DNA of 26,285 nucleotides from Schoenoplectus triqueter (Eukaryota > Streptophyta > Magnoliopsida > Poales > Cyperaceae). Shown here piece after piece: positions 9,413 to 19,238 of the stretch (position 1 is the first letter of the stretch; every line of letters starts with the position of its first letter). The position numbers and the translations under genes were made by a program. The stretch spans positions 1 through 26,285 of the forward strand of contig CAXKVV010001886.1 of NCBI GenBank assembly GCA_964058805.1, written 5' to 3'. Under the pieces are notes generated by a model. The model was not told the DNA's origin and made no database searches. It worked only from the letters and a program-made list of their open reading frames with translations.

Positions 9413-11891
9413 GTATTCGATTTTCTGACTGGTGTTAATTGTTTCTATGTATCCTTTTTTTTTTCTAATTGTAGGAGACGAATTTAATGTTTTTACTGGC
9501 TCGGCAGTTACGGCTATTTTCTGGTATTGTAAACTATTTCTATTTAGATTACAATTTTGCTTGTCAGAAAATGCTCTTTTTTCCTTAGTCTGTTTTACCT
9601 CCATTATTTCTGTGAACACCTCATCTAATTGATAAATCATTCCGGTGTAAGGGGAGTCACTGAAGTAATCGGACGCAACTCATAAACTGCAAGATGCCTA
9701 AACTTTTTCAAATTTGAATTTTCGAAAGATATAGAAATAGCGTAAACTCCAACTAATTGCATTCTGGAGAACTGCTTAAGTGTACTACAATGCAGCAATT
9801 GTGGACCAATCAGAAGGGTATCCTGTTTATTTGAATTTTGGAACTAGCAGATAGTAATTTAGATGGCAAGGAAGTTCAGAATTGATTTGGTTGCTTTAGT
9901 GGTTATGTAATCTTATCATGTGATAGCTTTGTTCTCTCTTTGTAAAAATTGAGAGCAGTAATTTAATTTTTGAAGCTCATAATGACATCCAGTTTTATTA
10001 AAAAAATCACAAAAGTCCAATACATAAGAAGGTCCTACCAGACATATGCCAGATGGTCCTACAATAAACATAGATCAGCACAACCGGATCATAATAAATA
10101 AATAAATAAAAATAAAGGTTATAAAGTCAAATGATCTGATTTTGGCAACCAGACAATGCTCTTTGTTTTTTTTCCTCGTAGTCAATACTGACTCGTTCTT
10201 TTCTGCAACAGAATCAGCATCAGCATATTTCTCCAGCAGCACTTGCAAAGCCTTCACTGAAGAATCATCCTCCGATACCTGCCGAGACGAATACTCAGCT
10301 TTCCGCCTGAAACTCATTGCCATTGCTGTGATTCTAATTTTTGGTGTAGTAGGTGTCACTATCCCACTTGCCGGGAGGAAGCGTAGGCTACGGACTGATG
10401 GTGCAGCATTTGTGCTGGCCAAGGCAGTTGCGGCTGGTGTAATTTTAGCCACTGGGTTCGTGCACATGCTGCATGATGCCCAGTCAGCCCTGACCAACAC
10501 ATGCCTCCCTGCCGTCCCCTGGCGTCGATTTCCTTTTGCAGGATTTGTTGCCATGCTAGCAGCACTAGGGACACTGGTAGCAGACTTTGCATTCACGCAG
10601 TTTTATGAGAAGAAACATCAGGAAGAGACAAGTGGGGTCAAGGCTGAAGCAGCAGCACTGACAGCAGAGAGGTCAGCAAGTTTAATTATCCGAGTTGCTC
10701 CTGAGCCAGAGGAAGGGGAGGCGATCAATGAAGAAAGGGAGTCTATTGTGCCATCACATTTGCATGGCGAGGAGGGTAAGCTGTCCTCGCATGTGCGACA
10801 TGTGGTTGTGTCACAGGTAATGACTGGTTATGTACTAATTATGTTGTGTGGATTTAATCAGACCCCATAATTCTTTGTGGAATTTGTTTGTTTAGGTTTT
10901 AATTTGTTTTGGGCCTGCAACGTGCAAATCTGTCCTGTAATAGGAACATTGACGTGAAATACTTGTTGTGAATTACTCACTAAATGTATATTCTAAATTA
11001 GTTAGAATTGTCAAATAGTCTTTCAGTTATCAAAATGAAGGGGTTAACAATAAAGCAGATGCAATCAAAAGAAGAGTTGCTAGCAAACTTTTGGAACTTC
11101 AATAAAATTACTAACAGTACTTAGCAGCACAAAATTAGGACGTGATATGTCTTTGTTGTAATTAGAAACCATGTTTCTCAAATGACAAAAAATTAATTAT
11201 CCCATACATACCTGCAGGCAAATTTCTGGTTTCAGTTGTAAGATAACAACAGCCAGCCAGGCTGACTGTTGTGCTGGTACAATATGTCAATACCAGAACT
11301 AGCTGAGTGTTGCATTACCACTGACAGGATAGATTGTATTGAACTTGCATCTTCTGGTGTTTTTAGGGTGTGTATCTATCTATTACATAATGTTGCAATT
11401 GTTTTTAATTCCACATTTTACATTGTATGTATCAGATTCTTGAACTCGGGATCGTGTCGCACTCAGTAATAATCGGGCTGTCACTAGGTGTGTCACGGAG
11501 CTCATGCACCATAAAGCCTCTACTGGCTGCCTTGGCCTTCCACCAATTCTTTGAGGGGTTTGCATTAGGAGGTTGCATCTCGCAAGCTCAATTCACCAAC
11601 CTAAAATCTAATTTGATGGCTTCCTTTTTTGCTATAACTACCCCTTCTGGCATCGGCATAGGTACCGCTATCGCTTCATTTTACAATGCACTCAGCCCTG
11701 GATCACTGATCATTGAAGGGTTGTTGGACTCGGTGTCAGCCGGGATTTTAATTTACATGGCTTTGGTGGATTTGATTGCAGCTGATTTTCTGGGTGGTAA
11801 AATAAGCTCTAGTTTAAGGTTACAAGTTGCATCGTATGTTGCACTTTTTGTTGGTGCATTATCTATGTCATCTCTCGCCATCTGGGCTTGA
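9316..11891 (+). CDS. ZIP-family zinc/iron transporter, ZIP4/IRT3-like (three-exon model)
   Basis: Probable membrane importer of divalent metals (zinc, perhaps iron). The proposed exons are 9316-9412, 10212-10816 and 11436-11891, giving about 385 residues, normal for plant ZIPs. Recognisable in order are the extracellular CRDE motif, TM1 ([17 protein letters not shown]), TM2 ending [16 protein letters not shown]3 ([13 protein letters not shown]), a cytosolic loop, TM4 with the metal-site histidine ([16 protein letters not shown]), TM5 with [13 protein letters not shown]6 with [13 protein letters not shown]7 ([18 protein letters not shown]) and the C-terminal SLAIWA. The last intron (CAG|GTAATG to ATCAG|ATT) is phase 0 and joins VVVSQ to ILELG, as in the family. 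The body exon has no in-frame ATG near its start, so an upstream exon must supply the start; the one chosen is tentative. The His-rich loop is reduced to HLH. TM6 has Ser in TTPSG where ZIP4-type proteins usually have Ile. Family identity is very secure; the exact paralogue is not. Confidence 0.92.
9413..10211 (+). other. Candidate first intron of the ZIP gene
   Basis: Begins GTATTC and ends TTCTTTTCTGCAACAG at 10211, with a branch-point-like TACTGAC about 20 nt before. An alternative acceptor after a strong pyrimidine tract (TTTTTTTTCCTCGTAG) ends at 10181 and would add ten residues. Both keep the same phase. The interior is T-rich with no coding content. Confidence 0.45.
10212..10816 (+). 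other. ZIP gene main exon: TM1-TM3 and variable loop
   Basis: Encodes the N-terminal Cys pair region, TM1 to TM3, and the TM3-TM4 loop, ending at VVVSQ with donor CAG|GTAATG (GT at 10817). The open frame extends upstream to 10106 without an ATG, so the true 5' end is a splice acceptor at 10212 or 10182. Confidence 0.9.
10817..11435 (+). other. ZIP gene intron, 619 bp, phase 0
   Basis: GTAATG at the 5' end and TGTATGTATCAG at the 3' end. The intron is T/A-rich. Joining the flanks gives the family-typical [15 protein letters not shown] with no frame change. Confidence 0.92.
11436..11891 (+). other. ZIP gene last exon: TM4-TM8
   Basis: 151 codons plus TGA, covering TM4 (HSVIIG), TM5 (HQFFEG) and TM6 to TM8. 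The conserved His and Glu residues of the metal path are intact, with no stop or frameshift. This supports a functional protein. Confidence 0.93.
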
Positions 11892-12191
11892 GTATGTACC
11901 AGCACCTAACATGGCAGTTGAGATGCATATATTTTCTCTTGTTTTTCCTTTTTGTACTATTAGGTTAATTAGATAAGGCCGTCCTGATTTTTCTGGTGAG
12001 GGCAACAAAAAAACATGTTCATTGTATATGTATCTTGTAGTTGCAATTTGTATTTGTAATTTAAAGAATCGATGGTTTTTTTTAGTTCTATTCATGGTTA
12101 CAATTGTTTTATGAAATTGTAATTGATATCTTTATTCAATCACTGAGGTAACTACAACTAATATAATAGATAAGTAATTAATTTTAAATCT
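11892..12191 (+). other. ZIP gene 3' untranslated region and spacer
   Basis: T-rich sequence following the stop codon, typical of a plant 3' UTR. No canonical AATAAA is obvious close to the stop. T-rich, TGTA-containing stretches near 11,990-12,120 could serve for polyadenylation. The retrotransposon-related repeat begins at about 12,192. Confidence 0.5.
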
Positions 12192-12916
12192 CTAATTAAT
12201 ACTGATACTGTTTAGGATAGTTGTCATATTTAATAAATCTCAACGCATGCATTTCATCTCACAACTTTTGTTTCCCTTTTAGGGAACTATTCATTTGCTA
12301 TATTGCCCCAACCAAGGAGAGACTTCTTGTGAGGAACTACAGTCTGGTGGTGGAAAAGCCACTGATCGGAGGCGACTGAGCTGGAGTGTTTTCATCCAAT
12401 GATGCATGTAGATTTAGCCATTCCTATCCCAAGTGGAGGCCCGCCGATTCGCCTGGTCGGAGAGATATTTTAAATATCGAGTGCACCGAGAATGGATGGA
12501 TATATTTGTTAGTTAGCGGGGGACGGGCTTTCCTCTGGTAGTCTAATCCCGCTGCGGCCTCTGAAAGTCCGTCCCGTCTCATCTTGATTTGGCTATTATA
12601 CTTGTAGTCAGATATATTAGCTCCACATTTCATCTTTTTTTCTATTTATGCCTAGGCACTAATAAGTAGCCCCCTTTCCTATTTAGTTTTGCTTTAGCCA
12701 AGCCTCTCTCTAATTTAAAGAAGGCAGTCAGTCAGATTTATTTGGAAAAGAGAACCCGAGCTGAGATAAATAAGACCTCAATTTCTGAAACCATGCACGA
12801 GGTGCCTGTTACCTCGCTTGAGCAAACACCCGTTCCCCCTCAAAGTGGGCGAAAAATATCCACTAATTAATATCGAATATTGTTTAGAATAGTTATCATA
12901 TTCAATAGATCTCAAC
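12192..12916. repeat. Imperfect direct repeat of about 53 bp flanking the LTR
   Basis: 12,192-12,244 and 12,863-12,916 align along their whole length with one gap, sharing CTAATTAATA, ACTGTTTAG/ATTGTTTAGA, ATAGTT.TCATATT and TCTCAAC. This is too long for a target-site duplication and looks like two copies of an LTR start. Confidence 0.75.
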
Positions 12917-12917
12917 A
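12245..12917 (-). repeat. Probable copia 3' LTR
   Basis: On the minus strand the segment begins TGTTGAGATCTATTGAATA directly after a polypurine stretch and has no coding content. The distal end is placed where a second copy of the LTR-start sequence begins (12,192-12,244), giving about 670 bp. The distal end ...AAATGCATGC is not a confident LTR terminus. Confidence 0.5.
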
Positions 12918-12949
12918 CTCCTTTTTAAGTTGGACGAAAAATATCTATT

Positions 12950-13680
12950 AAGACCATCTTATCACAAAATCTAGCTAAGTTTGATGAGGTAAGTTTCTTG
13001 ATGAGATAATCTGTCCCTTGCTCTCCAGTAGTAACATGATTAGCCCTAGTAATCCATTATTTAACTTCTCTTTGATGAAGAATTAGTTAATCTCTACATG
13101 CTTGGTTCTATCGTATTGCATCGGTTGTTAGCAATGTTAATTGTTGACTAGTTGTCATACCACAACTTCATATGAGTCCCTTGATCCAATGTTAGATATG
13201 TCAATAAACCTTTCAACCATAACATCTCGACAACTTCTAATATCATAGTCCTATACTCTATCTCTGTTGTTGACCTCGCTACTACCGACTGTTTCTTACT
13301 CTTTCAAGAGACCAAGTTGCCCCTACAAACATGCAGTATCCTGATGTGGATCTCTTGTCATCAGCATAGCTAGTCCAGTCAGAATCACAATAGCCCTCAA
13401 TATTCAGATGATCATTCTTTTGGAAAATCAACCTCTTCCCTGATGCACTCTTCAAATATCTCAGAATATGATATACTATATTCATATGACCTTCTCTCGG
13501 ATCATGTATATAACAGCTCATCATGCTAACCATAAATGAGATGTCGGGATGAGTATGACTCAGATAGATATGACGACCTACCAACTTCTGGTACCTCTCT
13601 CGATCTATCGGCTCTCCTATCTCTGCACCTAATCTAGTCTTCTGATCAATATGAGTAATTTCAGGTTTGCACCCCAGCAA
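12950..13680 (-). pseudogene. copia RNase H domain and end of RT (broken)
   Basis: A 132-codon frame (13,282-13,680) contains GEPIDRERYQKLVGRHIYLS, HPDISFMVSMMSCYIHDPRE, ILRYLKSASGKRL and the RNase H start GYCDSDWTSYADDKRSTSGY. The two aspartates of CDSDW are kept. After MFVGATW the frame shifts. Beyond it, translation in another frame gives the family-like continuation (TTEIEYRTM, LWLKGLLTYL), with several stops, up to about 12,950. This is the 3' end of the copia polyprotein and supports the minus orientation. Confidence 0.9.
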
Positions 13681-14450
13681 GTCGTCTCCTTCAGCAAGTT
13701 TAATGCATACTTTCTTTGAGATAAGATAATCACTTATGCTCCACGAGCAACCTCAATTCTAAAAAATACTTAAGTTGTCCGAGATCTTTCACCTCAAAAA
13801 ATTCTTGCTCAATCTCACCTTTAATTGAGCAATCTTCTTATCATCATTGTCTGTGACAATCATATCATCAACGTACACTGCAAGAATTATAGTATGACAT
13901 CCGTGTTGTTAGTAAAACACTATGTGGTCAGCACTGATCTGCTGATATCGCATGTCTACCATTATTTTTCTGAACCTATCAAATCAAACTCGTGGAGACT
14001 GTTTCAACCCATATAGGGACTTTCTAAGCATGCACAACATTGCCTATAGTTTGGTTTGTGTCAAAGTCTAGTAGTATCTCCATGTACACCTCCTCCAATA
14101 TATCTCCATGAAGAAACACGTTCTTCACATCGAGTTGGTGTAGCTTCCACCCACCATTCACCGCCAATGAAACCAATGTTCTCATCGTGCTCATCTTCAC
14201 CACTGGTGCAATGTTCTCATCATAGTCGATGTCATACGTATGGTTGTACCCTATTGACCACTAATCGTGCCTTATACCGCTGAATCTTCCCTTATGGGTT
14301 ATGCTTCAGTGTGAAGACTCATTTGCATCCAATGGCCTTCTTGCCAAGTGGCAGTGACATAAACTCCCATGTGTGATTCTTGTCGAGAGCCCTTAGTTCC
14401 TCATGCATGACTACCTCCCATTTTGGGTCCCCTTTTGCTACCTACCAATA
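13681..14450 (-). pseudogene. copia reverse transcriptase domain (broken)
   Basis: Minus-strand translation in shifting frames gives the copia RT order: [39 protein letters not shown] and the active-site motif YVDDMIV (13,861-13,875 and neighbours). All aspartates of the YVDD box and of LDVKN are present. Stop codons and frameshifts occur between motifs, for example around 14,000 and 14,280, so no RT could be made. It follows integrase and precedes RNase H, the Ty1/copia gene order. Confidence 0.9.
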
Positions 14451-14985
14451 TTTGGGTATAACAATACTATCCAAATATGCAATTAATGCTCTATATTCAG
14501 TTGATAGGTTAGAGTAATCAATGTACTGATCAATACTATGTGAAAATCCATAACGGTCTGGAGGATTTCTCGCATTACTGTGAGAAGTCCTCCTTAACAT
14601 TAGAGGGGAGGAATCAAGAGGAATTATATTATCTAAGTCTGTGATGGATTGTGTAGGTGTCTCAGGAGTTAAAGAAGGCAGGGACAAAAAACTTGGCACA
14701 GGCGGTACTGTATTTTCTCCTCCTCTGATACACGTATCTCAGCTCCCCCTGAGCACAATTTTTTTCTCCTTTCGTCACCATATTTTCCTCTTCTTCTTCT
14801 GACTCATCACGCTCAGCCGATTCTTGTCTCAAAACAGGAGCCGACACAGCCTCTAACTGAATTGATCTTTCACCCACACATTTCTCCCCCTCTCGCCTTA
14901 TTTCTCCATCATTTGGCGAGTAACCAAAGGGTGGGTCTACTCTTGAAGGGAGGTATGACTCAGGTTCGCGAAAAATTACATCCAC
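14451..14985 (-). pseudogene. copia integrase-RT linker (broken)
   Basis: Low-conservation polar sequence with Pro/Ser/Glu-rich segments, including ESEEEEENM and NPPDRYG, matching the variable region between integrase and RT in copia polyproteins. The junction with the integrase end (DVIFREPESYLPS, about 14,940-14,990) is still readable. Frames at 14,662-15,060 and 14,442-14,699 cover most of it. No catalytic motif is expected here. Confidence 0.65.
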
Positions 14986-15740
14986 ACTTACAAACAAAAT
15001 TTTTTCATGGGTTCCAACACATATTCCTTTTGAGTAGCAAAATAACCTAAAAAGACACATTTAACTACTCTGGGATTTATTTTCCCCATTGTTGGTTTGT
15101 TGTCTCTCACAAAGGACATACAATCAAATACTTTTAAAAGAAAAATTCCTTCATTATCCTCATTCAACATCTCACAGGATGACTTTCAATCTAATATTCT
15201 CGAGAGCATTCTATTAATTAGTTGAGCAATAGTAAAGACCGCTTGCCCCCATAGGTATTTCGGGACATTCATCGATATCATCATACACCGAGTCATCTCT
15301 AGAAGGTGTCTATTCTTTTGTTCTTCTACTTTTTTCTGTGCCGGTATATACGGACAAGTAGTATGGTGTAGTATCTTCTATGTAGACAAGTATTTTTCAA
15401 ATGTTTTGTTGGTGTACTATGTTTCATTGTCTGATCGCAACACTTTTATCACTGCACCATATTGAGTCTGTATCGCCTTATGAAAGTCTTTGAAGAAGAC
15501 AAGTACTTCACTATTATTTTTTATCAAATACAACTAAGTAAACATGAGAGAAACAAACAATGAAAGTCACAAAATATCTATAATCATTAATTATATTTGT
15601 CGGACAAAGCCCCCATACATCAAGGTGAATAATGTTAAAAACCCGAAAACTCCTATTTTCAGCGCTATGATAAGTGCTTCTAATTTGCTTTCCTAACTCA
15701 CAAGTATCACATACTAATTGCTCTTTATTTGTCTATTCAT
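14986..15740 (-). pseudogene. copia integrase (broken)
   Basis: The GAG-pre-integrase tail (CDTCELGKQIRS) is followed by the core start IHLDVWG, with the first catalytic Asp near 15,619. The second catalytic Asp lies in LRSDNE (near 15,430), and the third acidic site in VEEQKNRHLLEMTR (near 15,320-15,345). The C-terminal part reads VPKYLWGQAVFTIAQLINRM and later INPRVVKCVFLGY. Two adjacent stops follow VVFDKK near 15,530, and frames shift several times. The catalytic residues are retained by position, but the reading frame is lost. Confidence 0.88.
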
Positions 15741-15984
15741 TTAATGAAGGATATAACAAACTTAAAACAGAAAGCGAAGAATGTCTCATCCGTTGGTGAT
15801 GTCGTAGTAATACCTCTTCTATGGTCATCTCATAACCTCATACTCCTACTCCCTCTACCAAAGATGTCAGTGTCGAATTTATCCCCTCTCTATCCATGTA
15901 CCACAATCCTCTATACCACGTTCTTGTCCTAAGTCTCCGGCCCGTCCCCTTCTCCTGGAAGGTTATCTTAAGAACATCAAAAGA

Positions 15985-16347
15985 GACAACACAATTTAAT
16001 TATACGATAATAGCACTAATGGACAATAGATTTACTGAAAATGATGGAGCATACAATGTTACTATATTAGTACACTTAACGGTACTCTTACTAACCACAA
16101 GATTAGATGTGCCAGCAGCTAACTGGATGATTTCTGGAGGTGTCAAGTGAGTGTATAAAGTGAACTCACAATATGTCCTCGTCACATATCGAGATGCGCT
16201 AGAATCTATGATCCATTCTAATGATCTCATGGGAGATTTAAAGGCAAGAGCATGTGATGTGCCTATGACAGAATGAGCAAGAGTAGCAAAGTTACCCTCG
16301 AAGTCACATGTGAATGTCTCAACTATAATTTTCTTTGTTTCCCTCAT
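15985..16347 (-). pseudogene. copia protease region (degenerate active site)
   Basis: A 115-codon frame contains LEWIIDSSASRYVT and later PSFSVNLLSIS, the typical copia aspartic protease start and end. The active-site Asp is present (codon 16,204-16,206), but the invariant Gly of the D-[ST]-G triad is Ser here (DSSA), which should inactivate the enzyme. It lies between the gag zinc knuckle and the pre-integrase region, as expected. Confidence 0.85.
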
Positions 16348-16399
16348 CTCCTATCATTTTTCTGTTTTCTTTTTTATCAACTTGAAGAGTTCATATTTT

Positions 16400-17352
16400 T
16401 TTCCAATAAGGTCTGTCTTCTCCTCTACTTATGGGTCTACCATCAGATTTTTCTAGTATCCTCCACCTCTTCCACCTCTACAACCACCATGACCTAGGCC
16501 GCAACCTCTGGACTGTCCCCACCCACTTATCTCTCTCTTTGGGTAGATTTGGATAAACTTTGCACAAGTGTCCTATCTCTCCGTAGTTGTAGCACTTGTA
16601 GGTCTCTATCTGTGCAACTATCAAACATGGACTCAAAGTAACCAAAACTGATCGAGAACCTAAAAGCCCACCCGACTTAGAGTGTAGCTTCATACGACTT
16701 TCTTCATGTATCATCACAAAGATGACTTCATCTAGTGAATGGATCTGTGTCTAGATAAAGAGAACTCACATCTTTTGATTAAACATCGGGTTCAAATGAG
16801 CCAAAAACTGCATAGTCCGCATTTGTTCATTGGACTCCCTGCTCTTGCACCCTAGATCATTACAGCTCGACATCGATGAAAAATGATCAAGATCTTGCCA
16901 CAGCTGCTCCAGCTCCATGGAGTACTCCTGAATAGGCTTACCGCCTCTATTTCGCGCTAGATTTGGAACACGTTCATGTGGTTCTTAGCATTAGCATAGG
17001 TCAACTTCAATTTTGCCCAGATGTCCTATACCTTGCGAATATCATCCACTGCTGAAGCAACCTTTGGAACCAATGAGTTCAACAGCCAGGTGTACAACAA
17101 GGCATGTGTAGTCTTTCATTCATCCTCTTCAACACTGTCATCCACTGACTCAGTTTTGACTTATGTCAGGTATCCATGTAGTCTTTTCCCTACTAGAGCA
17201 GCCTCGATTCTACGTGACCAATTGAGATATGTAGCCGGTCTATCAAGTTTTAGATTTAAAGAAGGTAGATCTAACTTCATAGTATGTGAGTGGGATTCTG
17301 ACCCCTCACCTTTTATGGCACTTTGTTTCATAAGCTCCATCAGAGCTTTCAC
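16400..17352 (-). pseudogene. copia gag with degenerate zinc knuckle (broken)
   Basis: The N-terminal gag (17,161-17,352) reads MKLDLPSLNLKLDRPATYLN, then RRIEAALVGKRLHGYLT, typical of copia capsid (UBN2-type) domains. It continues in other frames as VPKVASAVDDIRKV, KLKLTYANAKNHM and MQFLAHLNPM. The CCHC zinc knuckle is at 16,553-16,594 (CYNYGEIGHLCKVYP), where two cysteines are replaced by tyrosine. Several stops and shifts are present. Nothing here can be functional. Confidence 0.88.
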
Positions 17353-17453
17353 TTATGCAACACTTAACTTCTTAATAATCTCTTACACAGATTATACACG
17401 ATTTCCTTCCTTCTTCGATCAATTTCAAAACATTAATAATTTGTAACATTATG

Positions 17454-17462
17454 TCACAACAC
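17454..17462. repeat. MULE target-site duplication, left copy
   Basis: TCACAACAC, identical to 23,233-23,241. A 9-bp duplication is the hallmark of Mutator superfamily insertion. Confidence 0.9.
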
Positions 17463-17543
17463 AGATTTTTTTTATTTTAGTAAATAAAACAAATAAATAT
17501 AGCAAACTAGCCATCTCTCTCCTCGGTTTTGCACATATAGCCA

Positions 17544-17566
17544 GACCCGAGTTTGAAACTCGGGTC
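17544..17566. repeat. 23-bp hairpin motif in the MULE TIR
   Basis: GACCCGAGTTT, one central G, then the exact complement. The same motif recurs in the right TIR and in the larger palindrome next to it. Confidence 0.9.
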
Positions 17567-17592
17567 CGGAATTTTTTTTTTAGATAGAAACG

Positions 17593-17651
17593 AAAAAAAA
17601 AATTTACCCGGACCCGAGTTTCAAACTCGGGTCCGGGTAAATTTTTTTTTT
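17593..17651. repeat. 59-bp perfect palindrome
   Basis: Arms of 29 nt mirror around a single C at 17,622. From the outside they contain ten A/T pairs, then TTTACCCGG and ACCCGAGTTT. It is present only in the left TIR. Confidence 0.95.
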
Positions 17652-17879
17652 TACGTTTGTGTGTTATATTAAAAATAAAACACAACAGTCAGTAGATTGA
17701 TCTAAAATATCACAACAAAATTTAAAATAAAATTTTATAAAGCCAAATATAAGCACGATTAATACATTGTTCTAAAATAGCGTCAAATAAATTGAAATAT
17801 TACAACAATAATTAAAATTCAATTGTTCTGGTAAATATAACAATAAAAAATATAAACACACTGGTAATCTAAATCATGC

Positions 17880-18280
17880 TCTGTTGGAATGAGCTCGACC
17901 TCGAGTTGGCAGCCTGTTAATACGACCCTTCATTTCATCCATAACCATTGGAATGCGTATCTTCCTTCTTCTTCATTTGTTGATTTTTGCTGGATCTGGC
18001 CTGATGACCGGACCATTGTAAATTGGCCAATCTCGTTTATTGCCATAACTACGCCAATGACCAGACCATATGTTAATGTAGTACTGTATGGTATAATATG
18101 GACTAACGTACTGAGTGTAATCCAGCCTTCTGAATGAACAAACAGCAAGCAAGTGATCGCATGGGATGCCGGTCAATTACGGTTTCTGACACCAACAATT
18201 ACTAATTCCCGTCATAGCTAATTCAACCTCATATTTCATTTCACCCCTTTGTCCCTATTATTTCAAATAGAAATAATAAA
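17880..18280 (-). pseudogene. MULE transposase C-terminus with SWIM zinc finger (nonsense mutated)
   Basis: The minus strand reads NCWCQKP, a stop (TAA at 18,177-18,179), then LTGIPCDHLLAVC, the SWIM pattern CxC...CxH found downstream of the MULE catalytic domain. YVSPYYTIQYYINIW follows, and then WPIYNGPVIRPDPAK, typical of the family's C-terminus. An intron probably lies between about 18,240 and 18,335 (a GTAATATTC donor follows the upstream exon). The in-frame stop inside the zinc finger is disabling. Confidence 0.88.
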
Positions 18281-18329
18281 TTATTGCTTAAATTTTAAAA
18301 TTAAATAAAAAATTATATAAGCATAGAAT

Positions 18330-19238
18330 ATTACCGTCTCGATAAGGCCATTTCTGTTGTAAACATCATAGTTGTTGGTACCCCAATCCAGTGGTATGAC
18401 ATCGTAAGTTCTCCCCTTATCACCGCGATATTTTATCATTTTGGTGACATTTTGGGAGAATACCAGACCTTGGGTTTCCCAAGCTGCTGTAATTTGTCGA
18501 CGCTGATAAAACCACTCAACACATTTGTGCCACGTGTTCTCGACGATAGCACATATCGAAAGTTGTCTGGCGATCCTGAATACATTATTCAGTGATTCTG
18601 AACCGTTGCTTGTCATTATTCCCCATCGATTGAGACTCCCGTCTAGATGTTGTGTCCATCTTTCTTGATGCAATGCGGTCACTTGATCTGGGTTAACTCC
18701 TCATAATGGAATTCCTCCGCTGACACTTCCTCAGCTGCGGCGGGTTGATTATTACGGTTTCTGTTATTTCGTGTCCTTCTGTTGGACACTTGTTCCGTTG
18801 GGAGATTTCCTTGCATGATTCCTGCTTTTCTGACGAATTTATAAGATGCCGGTCTAATACTTTTAATTTTTTTTGTATATTCCTCACATCTCCATGGCTT
18901 CTTATGTCTAGCAGCTTGTTTGAAAAGAGCCTTTATTCTTTTTATATGGCAGTTCTTATACACATTTTGCGCAATGTGTTGAGTACAATAACGGTGAACA
19001 GCCTCACCTGCTGATTTCTGCCATCCAAAATCCGGCCTCTCAAATACTGCCCTTATACCTAGATGTTGATCTGAAATAACAGTAATTTTACCAGGACCGG
19101 CAACCTCTTTATGTAACCACTACATGAACCAACCCCAGTTTGCCACACTTTCCTCGCCTGCTACAACAGCAAATGCAAGTGGTAGTAGTTGTTGTTCCGC
19201 ATCATAACCACATGCCATAAATAGTTTACTGGCATACC
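18330..19238 (-). pseudogene. MULE transposase catalytic-domain second half (broken)
   Basis: In order on the minus strand: KLFMACGYDAEQQLLPLAFA, VVAGEESVANWGWFM, a stop (19,120-19,122), WLHKEV, ITVISDQHLGIRAVFERPDF with the second catalytic Asp, AVHRYCTQHIAQNVY, a Lys-rich segment, EEFHYEELTQ, then after a frameshift near 18,680 IMTSNGSESLNNVF and WHKCVEWFYQRRQ. These are MULE transposase hallmarks. The first half of the domain lies beyond the inserted LTR. At least one stop and one frameshift are additional to the insertion. Confidence 0.9.
19234..19238. repeat. Solo LTR target-site duplication, left copy
   Basis: ATACC, identical to 21,339-21,343. A five-base duplication is standard for LTR retrotransposon integration. 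Confidence 0.88.

Larger units (their letters stand above)
12245..17453 (-). mobile_element. Decayed Ty1/copia retrotransposon
   Basis: The minus strand carries the copia order gag, protease, integrase, reverse transcriptase, RNase H, followed by a polypurine stretch (AAAAAGGAGTG on the minus strand, near 12,918-12,930) and a probable 3' LTR that begins TGTTGAGATC at 12,917. Stops and frameshifts occur in every domain, so it cannot be autonomous. A MULE is inserted about 100 bp upstream of the first gag methionine. I could not find the 5' LTR or a primer-binding site on the far side of the MULE, so the element may be truncated, or the far side may not be copia. It lies downstream of the ZIP gene in opposite orientation. 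Confidence 0.88.
17463..17731. repeat. MULE left terminal inverted repeat (269 bp)
   Basis: Inverted copy of 23,035-23,232, sharing TAAATAAAACAAATAAATAT, CATCTCTC, the GAGTTTGAAACTCGGGTCCG hairpin, GTGTTATATTAAAAATAAAA and CAGTCAGTAGATTGATCTAA. It is about 70 bp longer than the right TIR because it holds a second palindrome (17,593-17,651). Confidence 0.95.

Noticed and set aside
10075..10596. 173-codon minus-strand frame opposite the ZIP exon
   Set aside because: It is the complement of a well-supported transporter exon with no homology of its own.
12424..12633. tRNA or small gene in the GC-richer part of the copia LTR
   Set aside because: No cloverleaf or A/B boxes could be arranged, and the 69-codon frame has no recognisable content.
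13825..14283. Plus-strand frames across the copia RT
   Set aside because: They are complements of recognisable minus-strand RT motifs.
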